NCBI GenBank assembly: GCA_004565275.1 | Contig: SDOX01000002.1 | Coordinates: 1,276,468 to 1,340,467 of the forward strand | DNA from: Nannochloropsis salina CCMP1776 | Taxonomy: Eukaryota; Sar; Eustigmatophyceae; Eustigmatales; Monodopsidaceae | DNA length: 64,000 bases | Direction: 5' to 3' | Part shown: one piece after another, positions 55,672 through 64,000 of the stretch | Layout: each line of letters begins with the position of its first letter | Numbering within the stretch: position 1 is the first letter of the stretch | Program-made: the position numbers and the translations under genes | The notes under the pieces: generated by a model | Database searches by the model: none | What the model was told of the DNA's origin: nothing | Seen by the model: the letters and a program-made list of their open reading frames with translations, nothing else

Positions 55672-57341
55672 CACTATGAAGATAAAATGGCTGAACCTAC
55701 TCTTTGAATTTTAAGAGGAATCTGAAGCCAAAGATACACGAGGAACGCAGCACGGCCCAGAAGCAGTATGACTGGAGATTTGTACGACCCAGAAGAAGCA
55801 AGATGACAACAAATAGATTAACCTCTTTCCCCCTCTTTTATGACCGCAATGTTAGGCTTAGCGTTTCTTGTGTGCGGTAGATGATAAACAGGTGACGCGT
55901 GGTGTGCCCATTTTGTCAAGTCACCTATAAGTCATGGTAATGCGAACGGCGAAAGTACTGAAGAGTCCTGTCTAATCTAGGAGTGACCTTTTCCTCCATG
56001 AAGGCGCGCTTGATTGGTAAAATCGACATCGGTACTTGATTTGGCGCTCATGATGAGGCAAAGGAGGGATTATATTATCGCGCAAAGGAAAACGAGCCTT
56101 TACACTGTCCACATAGCCTGATCAAAGTTAAACTTTTGGAAGAGGTTTTTCAAGAGTCACATCAACTATAGAAGGATAATATTATTCTTTAGAGAATGGA
56201 CCTACCACTTCAAACAACGTTATGTACTACATGTCTTCAAGTGGTCCTTTAATTAGCATTCTGGTATCTGATCACCTCTGATTTGAATATCGGCCTCCGG
56301 GAAGCAAGAAAAAAGCAAGTTCTCTCCATGGCTTTTTGGGTACTGTCGACACCTCCACTAAACCACGTCGACCCCTCCTCTGTGAGAAGAACGGGCTGAT
56401 CAACACCAACTAGAGCGGATAAATCGCTGAGAGCCTGGCGGCAGCAGCAGCAGACATAATGGATCTGGCGAAAATGGACTGCAGCATCCTTACGCGAGAG
56501 TCGGGCTTCGGATAGCTGATTGCCTGGCTGAATATGCGCTGGCAGAATGTTTGGTGGCTCTCGCCAAGGGAGCCTGATTTGCACGCGTGCGGGGCAAGGT
56601 CGTACGTGCAGCTAGAGAACATTGCGAACAAGTGCAGCCGACTGTAAAAGACCAACCACAGAAGCGGGAAGGAAGGGAGAAGCACTAGGACTTGTATCAA
56701 GTGTTCTTATACCTTATAGTACATGTGGAGATGACTAAATCGATAAAATTTGCCTTCCTGCCCAAGAGCCAAGCGGATGCCGTCAGCTACCTAGAGAAAG
56801 TGTCTAAGGCCAAGAGAGAGAGCACGCTTCAGGAAGCTAGAAATCCAATCGGGCTCCGTGAGGATTAGGTTTGTCGAATAAGCAACTCATTCATTCATAT
56901 TATAGCGGTGTTCACCGCTTTCCATATGCAATGAAGAAGCCCATCCTCACACAGTACCCGGTGTGCCTTCACAAAAACTTCGTTTGCTATTTCTTTTGGC
57001 CCAGAGGAGTAAGCTGGGAAGGTTTAGATAGCCCTCCGACGTTTCGATTTCACACGAGTGCATGTTCAATTGAAAAGTATTTATCGAAACCAAAGACGCG
57101 GGGCAAACCTCGCCACTTCAGTAACACCTCACGTCAGGAATGCTAAAGACTGACGCGAATATAAGGGTGACACGATGATGATGCTAAGGGAGCAGGAGAT
57201 CAGCGATAGGAGGTTAAGAGAGCCGTTGTTGTACAGTGTTGCACCTATATCCTTTATGAGTCCTACAGTCTGTATCACGATGAGCTGATCGCTATTGTGT
57301 CATGTCATGGTTTGCGTCCACCTAATCATTTTATACGTGAT
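55672..57341. other. gene-poor stretch with short open frames
   Basis: 1.7 kb without a gene I can support. On the plus strand 56731-56868 encodes 45 residues (MTKSIKFAFLPKSQADAVSY and on) with gene-like composition but no neighbours. On the minus strand 56249-56584 gives 111 residues with a Cys/Ala-rich middle, overlapped by another frame with a hydrophobic start at 56700. Any of these could be a real small exon, but none has supporting motifs. Confidence 0.3.
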
Positions 57342-57537
57342 ATTGTTATACGACAACAGGACTGGCGTCGGTCAGTGACTTTGGTTGTCTTTGGTTGTCT
57401 TTGATTATCTTAGTACGAGATTCTTGGGTGAATCATTCGTATATATTCTCAGGGAGAATAGTGGTCGTACTGAAGAATTAATTGGGTATTGGGTTACCCA
57501 CATTGTTATACGACAACAGGACTGGCGTCGGTCAGTG
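57342..57537 (+). repeat. pair of 36-bp direct repeats
   Basis: The same 36 bases (starting ATTGTTATACGACAACAGG) occur at 57342-57377 and 57502-57537, 160 bp apart. They lie at the left edge of the copia relic and may be a tandem duplication made with it. Confidence 0.9.
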
Positions 57538-57564
57538 TCTTTATTCAGTTCAAAGGCTAGGTCA

Positions 57565-57856
57565 ATTAGGGCCCATAACCTGATGCGAATAAGCAAACCA
57601 GAATGAGTTTCGGTACCAAACCTAGGGAGAGGGCAAAGGAGCCTCTCGAACTAGTTCACACTGATGTACTTGGACCTGTAGAAGTAGAATCACCTGGGGG
57701 CGCACGACATTCTGATTTGCACCTCATTGGATATACCACGTACATGTCCAAGTACATCGGTGTGAACTAGTTCGAGAGGCTCTTTTGCCCTCTCCCTAGG
57801 TTTGGTACCGAAACTCATTTTGATTTGTTTATTCGCATCAGGTTATAGGCCCTAAT
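57565..57856. repeat. 114-bp inverted duplication within copia relic
   Basis: Arms 57565-57678 and 57743-57856 are reverse complements with about seven differences, mostly transitions; the spacer is 64 bp. A short palindrome follows at about 57857-57906 with 20-bp arms. Confidence 0.9.
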
Positions 57857-58462
57857 AGAGGTCTGGATTCAATTGAATCTCTCTGGCTCAATTAAATCCA
57901 GACCTCTAATTCTGCAAATCCAATTGCACCAGAAATAGGTCGTCAATCAGTGTCTTTATTCAGTTCAAAGGCCAGGTCAATTAGGGCTCATAACCTGATG
58001 CGAATAGACAAACCGAAATGAGTTTCGGTACCAAACCTAGGGAGAGGGCAAAAGAGCCTTTCAAACTAGTTCACACTGATGTACTTGGACCTGTAGAAGT
58101 AGAATTACTTGGGGGCGCATGATATGCGATTGGATTTACGGATGACTACACCCGATGGAGGCTAGTATATCCAATGAGGTGCAAATCAGAATCCTTAGAT
58201 TGTTTGAAACGATACATTCTAGAAATGAAAGTATTACTCCATGATTACAAAGTGAATACTTTGATTGGAATTAGATCGGACAATGGAGGAGAATACACGG
58301 GAAAAGATTTCAAGAAATTTTGTAAGAGCCAAGGCATCAGACAAGACTTCGGAACGCCATATGGACCCCATGATAATGGAGTTGCCGAGAAGACATGGCA
58401 TGTATTGTTAAATGTGGCTCGAAGTCTTCGCATATAAGCCAGACTGGGAAAATGTTTTTGGG

Positions 58463-58659
58463 CTGAAGCCTTGAATACTGCAACATATATTCTAAACCGA
58501 TCTAGAACTTCTGCATTGAGTGGAGGCGAAACGCCCTACTACAAAAATGCTTGACGTTCGCATGCTTCCCGAACATTCTGTAGTAGGGCATTTCGCCTCC
58601 ACTCAATGCAGAAGTTCTAGATCGGTTTAGAATATATGTTGCAGTCTTCAAGGCTTCAG
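58463..58659. repeat. 81-bp inverted duplication within copia relic
   Basis: Arms 58463-58543 and 58579-58659 are reverse complements with two differences; the spacer is 35 bp. It resembles the other two inverted repeats in this window in having a spacer about half the arm length. Confidence 0.9.
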
Positions 58660-59150
58660 GCCAAATTTTAGAATCTTCGGATGCAAAGCATTTGTGCACA
58701 ACACATCTGTTACAAGAAGAAAACATGATGATCGTGCTCTAGAGGGAATTCTGATTGGGTACGATGACGTAGGGAACAATCCTAAATGTTATCGGATCTA
58801 TATGCCTTTGATTGGGAAATACATCAAATCTGGTCATGTGACATTTGATGAGGCAACGTTTCCAGCAGTGAAGCAGAAACAACCAGTCACTAACATTGAA
58901 CTTCACGAGGATATAGAAGAGGACAATATAGAATCTATAGAGACAGTGGGGGCTCATCAGCAGGATGAGCAACGACCTACTAACGATGATGGTAGGTAGT
59001 ATCGAAGATGATATACATCAACATGATCGACCTGATGATCATAGCATTGATCATGTCAGGGAGGATCAGACAAAGGGGGGGCAACAGGATGGAAAGACAT
59101 GGTTGGTTAGGGTTATCCTAGTCTATACCGAGTGGATCAAGAGATAGAAA

Positions 59151-60540
59151 GAGTGGCAGAGGCGCCGAGGGCTGTAGACACTTGCTTCTTGGAGACTGAT
59201 CGGCGGAAACAGGGGGCGATGGTCAGGTTCGAGGAATGTGCTGCGAGATCTTTGGAGAAGGTGTTGGCGCAGACAGTGAGACTAGAGGAGTTATGATACG
59301 ATAATAGGAACATACGTGACATAAATGCAGATGCTGAGGCAGATGGGCAGCGCGAGGAGATGGACATAGATATGGAAGACAGGCCCCGTTCTTCGCGAAA
59401 ACGTGGTGGAGCCTCAGCGGTCCGACAACCCAATGCCATCCCTCGGAATCTGCTGCAGCTTGCCCCTTTTCCTATTCGAGATGCATCATCTTTTTTATCA
59501 CGAATAGCGGGATGGCTTTCTCTCTCTTCGTGGCAATTCCTGTTCAGATAAGATTCTTGGAAGCGCTGCCTATCCACTCAAATCGCATTCTGCAAATTGA
59601 TATTACCCCCTATTGCCGTCTTCTCCTTATGCTCATACATCTCTCTGCCCATCTGTCGCTCAGCAGTAAGCGCGAGCGTCGGCGCATCCAGGCACATCAA
59701 CAGCGAAATAAAGACGCGGGTCTGCACGGGTGGCGGGCGGCTTGGGCAGAATGGACGCGTCTTCACGTCTCCCCTCGCTGGAGGGTGATGCTCTACGATG
59801 AGCAAGAGGCTCGCGCTGTAATGCATGTACATTTCCCCATACAGCGCCAGTGCTTGCACGCTTGAAAGAAAGAGGAGAGTGGAGAATCTGGCGCACCCTT
59901 ACGGCCCTGGCTTATCTCTATCACCACGGCGGGGTTCTAGTCCCCGCTGGGCAGAGAATTATACTGATGGTGTTTGGATAAGTCCTCGGCGATCGATGGA
60001 TTGCCTGTGGGGAGTCGATGGTGAAGAGATCAGCCGTGAAGTGGTAAGCTTAGCATTTTTACCCATGATACTTTTGGGGACAAGATTCCTGAAAGAAGGG
60101 AGTTAAATAGGGCTCAACGCCCATCACGGATGGAAAGAGATCATCCAGACGATACTTCCACCAGGCAAGGAGTTGGAAGTGACCTTGTACCCCCTGAAGA
60201 GCACGCTACGTGGTTGTCCCTCGCTCCCTGGCCATCTTTATGGAACGACACGACGCCTCTCGCTCCCTTGTCGACTTTTGCTGCATTTCCTGCATCAGTC
60301 GCTTCTGAACCTTACGCTGCTTTCGCTCCCCTTTTTTCCGGAATACTTGTGGCCCCCCGGCGCGACCCAGGCGTGGAAGCTCTGATTCAAGCACTATTTT
60401 TTTCCACACAAGCACTTGATGGCCTGCAAGGCACCACCATCAGCTCTAATCTACGTAGACGTGATCACGAAGCAGAGATTGGACACAAGAACCCTCGCTC
60501 AGGCGTTTTGAGGCACTCGATCAATAAACTGCATTCTTAG
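59151..60540 (+). other. coding-like islands of unknown origin
   Basis: Several plus-strand stretches read like protein but do not form a gene I can trace. One is acidic/basic and nuclear-looking (DIDMEDRPRSSRKRGG), one basic with a Trp-rich part (RRRIQAHQQRNKDAGLHGWR), and one at 60130-60540 is Pro/Ala/Ser-rich (136 codons with its own ATG). They may be exons of one host gene next to the retroelement relic, or remains of the element itself. Confidence 0.3.
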
Positions 60541-63014
60541 AAGATGAGGGAAGAATGATCTCTAAGGTGCAATTCTTAAGAAACATTTCAGCGTGGACAG
60601 ATAAAAGACAATCACATAAGACAACCATGAAAGGAGAGAGAAACACCCTCACATGCTGTAACGTTTGTTTTCGAGTAGACATCAGCTACTTTCATCATAG
60701 CTCCTTTTTTATATTAAAAACTATTAGGGTGACGCCCAACGCGCTGACGGTGGCGTGGTTGTTGGCGTTGCTGATGACATTGGGAGGTCAGCACGCAAGG
60801 TTAAGGCTTACGGTGAGGACACAAAGCAATGTCGAAAGAAGCCCAACACACGCCACCACAAAAGTTTCGAGCATCCGGTACTTATACAAAAGAACACTTT
60901 AAGGAAATTTCATGGAAAGTGAGCAAAACAAAAATAGCCATGTTGCCTGAAGTCCCGATTCCCCGGTCAAGGACGGACATGGAAGCGTGAGTATCTGATT
61001 GGATCCAGATGACGAATCTCATGCGCAGCTTACTTCCTAAAGGTCGCGAGCCGAGAAAAGGTCGCACGTTTCCGTCCTTTATGTATCCATAGAAAAAGCC
61101 ATATTTTGGGGGGCTACGTCATAAATTGGGGGCCTATTCTCGTTGTCGGAAAATATTTCTTTCATTAGCTATTTTACAGCTACAAATGCGAACTGGAGGT
61201 AGAACAAATCTTACTGTCCACTTGCCGCTTGAATGCCTTCGTACTCTTAATTTCTTACCGCGCCCTTGACATTCTTCAGATTAAAGTGTTGAAATGTTGA
61301 TCGCCTCTATGGCCGCGCTTAGCTTGGAGGGAGAAATGGGCTCCTTTTGGTATTGATGAAGCCAGAAATGTGTATTGCTTTAAATTACGATAAGGAAAGA
61401 TTCAGAGAACTCGTGTAGTTCTGGGTAAGATTTGATTGGAAAAATGTGCTATGATTATTGTTGACATAATTCTGCGACTTACTTATCCCTCCACAGCGAA
61501 GGATTTTTGGTGTCAAATGGCCTGTTGGGTCAGGTTTTACGAACTAGAGCTCTCTAGTTTTGCCACATTCTTGTAGCAGCTTAAGGCCAAATGAACAATG
61601 TGTCGCGCAACATTATATGTTGTCATACACCTCCATGATGTCAAGCATACGGAGGCAGAAGTGAGTACTCTATATATCTATCTCAACTTCGTGTTGAAGA
61701 CCGGACTTGTACCAATTTCTTGATAGATATAGTAAATCTGACACTGCAACTTGCATCACATCTACTCTTTTCTTGAAAGTGCTCAAATCCTGATATGTTT
61801 GTGGCCTTATTCCTTAAATACGGCCACGCCACTGTCCATTTTCCGGGTTTAAGTATTATTCACAAATTGGACATGTCAAGGGTCTCTCGGTTTGTGGGCG
61901 TAAAAATGGTCGAATTGCCCTCAGAGAAAGTTTAGCAGCGAGCTCGTCAGAGGTTGAGAAACGATCCCGGAAACTGTTGGGTCGTTCCGAATTATGAACC
62001 CATCGAAGAGTTAAGAGGCAACAAGACAAGAACTGTGCAATATTGCCCCTAGATCGCGATTGCTTCTTTAATCACGTAGCGCGCATGCCAGAGCCAATAA
62101 CACACGAGGTCTTAAAAGTCTTGGGCAATACTTCCACCCTCTAAAGCCCACCCGTCCCTAGGATGGTAATGATCATATGGACCGACGGTACCCACAGGGG
62201 GAAGAAAGGCACAGAGAAATACCAAATAGGTAGAACTATGACAACGACCTCTTCCCCCGAGGGAAAATTTATACTCCCCTGGGTGCATCCCGCCGCGTGG
62301 TATTGCTGCTCGGCTCGGCCGGAGCGCGACCCAACATGCGCTATGCCGCCTGTATATCGAGAAACATCCATCTCTCAATTATAGCGCGACACGACATTTT
62401 CAACATGGGTTTGAGTGAATCTCATCACAGCTCACCTGAGTCGGCGAGACTCACCAATGAGCTGAGAAGTTTTCGGAAAGGGTTGGCAAACCAGTTATAA
62501 CTCAAGCAATCTACGAATGTCATTAATGTAAGGTTAATGTGCCCAGGATCCCCCAATGAGGCTTTTATTGGCTGCAAAACTAATGGCTTGCGCATTTTTC
62601 CTGAAGCATACGCTCTAGAACTCTATCCATTCGCGTGCTCGATTTACAAGATTCTTGGAGTTGCGGCTAAGAGACGGGTAACATGTAATGTATAGCTTTT
62701 TCCATTCAAATATCAAATTTGTAATTGACGTGTTGCATTTAAGCGAGTTCCGAATATTGCGAGTTCCTTTCAACGGATATCATACCCCAAGTATCAAGAA
62801 CCTCCGTCGATTTTTCTGCATCTTGCTGATTCCTTTGGAAGTGCAGGAGACAGTGCCAAGACGCGTCCCCTCGTGCAGGGGCTGGCTCGCACCGTTCATC
62901 CATGCGGAGCCACCTTGAATCTCCTGGCATAGAACCTTTACCAAATTATTTTTAACAGTCGAATATGTTCCTCTACGCAAACACATTACTGAAAACAGAT
63001 TTCCAGCACCAAAA
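60541..63014. other. intergenic, little recognised
   Basis: 2.5 kb. A hydrophobic stretch near 60725-60810 (PNALTVAWLLALLMTLGGQH) is flanked by AG and GTGAG and could be an exon, but I find no partner. The rest is AT-rich with no support for genes, RNAs or repeats. The right end should hold the promoter of the gene at 63015. Confidence 0.35.
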
Positions 63015-64000
63015 ATGTTTCTGCTACCCACCTTGGTCCTTTACCTGCTTGTGGTCGTCCAGCCATCCCCCACAAAGTCTCAGGGTTTTGGAGCTCCAAG
63101 CAGGCAAGGATCAGGAGACTTCAGGCAGGATCACCACCTTCAAAGTAAGCTGAAAACATTTGTGCTTTCAAAGAAGGCTTCGTGGGACGCAGGCCCTCGA
63201 CGTGAAGGCGGCTCATCGATGCCTGAAGCTTTGAAATCTATTAGCGATGATAACGACATCGACTCTAAAACTATGCGCATGAATGCCACGGATCATGGTC
63301 ATGCTACTCATCGAAACACGTTCGGTAAAGTACGGCAGAGGAAGTGGATCAGCAGGAGAAAACTTAAGAAGCAGCTGCGTGAATGCGAAGCCCGGCTTCA
63401 GGAAACGCAGGATGCTTTGAATGCCCCGACATTTCTCTTTGTTCAGATGGCCCAACATTGCACCTTGGAAATGATAGCTGGGCAATACTACCTCAAAACC
63501 TCAGACATGGATGTCGATACTTACGTATTCGCAGAGATGCCCAGTCAATATGCGACTGCCTGGCCAACAAGCTATTTCGTCGGATACCTTTTCGATGAAT
63601 TGTTTCCCACCACGAAACCCAACGCCGCGTTCACATTCAATGTTTACCAAAACCAATCTGAGAAAGCGTTTGAAGGGCCGCTTATATCTGTTCTGATGTC
63701 ATCACATCAAATTAATATTCAGGAAGACAACTCGACCGTCGTTGTCTACGGGCTTACCCAATCTTCTGAACAGCGAGAGACCAGCCCGGTGTCTCATTTT
63801 TTCCGGGGCGTAGATCCTACTGGCAACGCATCCGTGACTTTTGAGCACTGCTCCATTTTCATCGATCCGGCGCAAGATGACAACAATTTGAACTCCGTGG
63901 ACAGCTACGTTGCTCCTCTGGCTTCCGTGGATGAAGTATTGGCAATGCTGGAGAAATCCGCGCAAATTCTGGAGGAAACATCTGAGAGTGATCAGATTTC
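63015..64000 (+). CDS. secreted protein, runs off window, at least 328 aa
   Basis: An ATG at 63015 opens a frame with no stop before the window end. Residues 1-23 (MFLLPTLVLYLLVVVQPSPT and on) are a signal peptide. A basic linker (VRQRKWISRRKLKKQL) precedes a domain with QMAQHCTLEMIAGQYYLKTS, MDVDTYVFAEMPSQYA, FVGYLF, PNAAFTFN and GPLISVLMSS, then CSIFID. The order T-x-V-F-x-x-x-P-x-x...F-V...P-N-A...G-P-L resembles an unnamed family widespread in diatoms and marine bacteria, known to me as hypothetical secreted proteins with a D-T-x-x-F-S-D-R-P-x-R motif. That link is from memory and not searched. The 3' end is missing. Confidence 0.8.
   Translation, partial: MFLLPTLVLYLLVVVQPSPTKSQGFGAPSRQGSGDFRQDHHLQSKLKTFVLSKKASWDAGPRREGGSSMPEALKSISDDNDIDSKTMRMNATDHGHATHRNTFGKVRQRKWISRRKLKKQLRECEARLQETQDALNAPTFLFVQMAQHCTLEMIAGQYYLKTSDMDVDTYVFAEMPSQYATAWPTSYFVGYLFDELFPTTKPNAAFTFNVYQNQSEKAFEGPLISVLMSSHQINIQEDNSTVVVYGLTQSSEQRETSPVSHFFRGVDPTGNASVTFEHCSIFIDPAQDDNNLNSVDSYVAPLASVDEVLAMLEKSAQILEETSESDQI

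Larger units (their letters stand above)
57502..59150 (+). mobile_element. Ty1/copia retrotransposon relic, broken
   Basis: A fossil of a Ty1/copia (Pseudoviridae) element. The integrase catalytic core is recognisable (LVHTDVLGPVE, FTDDYTRW, IRSDNGGEY, PYGPHDNGVAE), followed by the integrase C-terminal part (KAFVHNTSVTRRKHD, GYDDVGNNPKCYRIY). No gag, protease, reverse transcriptase or RNase H is recognised and no long terminal repeats are visible, so it is a fragment. It is broken, with several interruptions and internal rearrangements, including inverted duplications. It retains clear similarity to living elements, which suggests a moderate age, but I cannot date it. Confidence 0.9.

Noticed and set aside
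59905-59935. GGGGTTCTAGTCCCC, like a tRNA T-arm
   Set aside because: The loop does not match TTCRA, and no D-arm, anticodon arm or acceptor stem can be placed around it.
1-64000. CRISPR arrays, rRNA genes, tRNA genes, bacterial operons
   Set aside because: No spaced direct-repeat array, no rRNA-like stretch and no tRNA cloverleaf were found by eye. The genes are spliced and monocistronic.

Overview
This is eukaryotic nuclear DNA, most likely from a photosynthetic stramenopile and probably a eustigmatophyte of the Nannochloropsis/Microchloropsis kind. The reasons are compact genes with many short GT-AG introns, introns packed with CCCT/GGGA tracts, and two proteins that begin with a signal peptide ending in an ASAF motif, as in plastid presequences of secondary red-plastid algae. 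The species name is an inference. I traced exon-intron structures by hand. For the WD40, TRCF, 609-aa secreted, 434-aa secreted, MYB, CSN2 and cytochrome b5 reductase genes the exon phases close exactly, so those models are firm apart from a few start codons and an occasional one-base uncertainty.

Layout. 0-23 kb is intron-dense and rich in CCCT/GGGA. It holds the 3' part of an MMPL/RND-type membrane protein, a tandem PEBP protein on the minus strand, a coiled-coil/WD40 protein, an EMB8/ABHD-type alpha/beta hydrolase broken by a 100-N assembly gap, a small plastid-targeted membrane protein, and a large plastid-type transcription-repair coupling factor (TRCF/Mfd) that lacks the UvrB-like N-terminus. 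24-38 kb looks different: less GC-rich, few CCCT tracts, and five consecutive genes that encode membrane-anchored or secreted proteins of no known function. Two of these (at 24.0 and 35.1 kb) share a repeated module and look like members of an undescribed family.

40-54 kb is GC-rich again: a three-repeat MYB factor whose last intron/exon junction sits in a 151-bp inverted repeat, an ankyrin protein, COP9 signalosome subunit 2 (with one GC-AG intron), and NADH-cytochrome b5 reductase. 54.6-55.7 kb holds a single-exon putative organellar membrane protein. 57.3-59.2 kb is a broken Ty1/copia retrotransposon relic carrying two more snap-back inverted duplications. 59-63 kb has only coding-like scraps. 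A secreted-protein gene runs off the right end of the window.

How the genes relate: this is ordinary eukaryotic gene order, not an operon. The clearest themes are plastid function (TRCF and the small ASAF protein), regulation (CSN2 and MYB), and the run of secretory/membrane proteins between 24 and 38 kb. The best candidates for something new are the repeat-module family and the recurrent inverted duplications.
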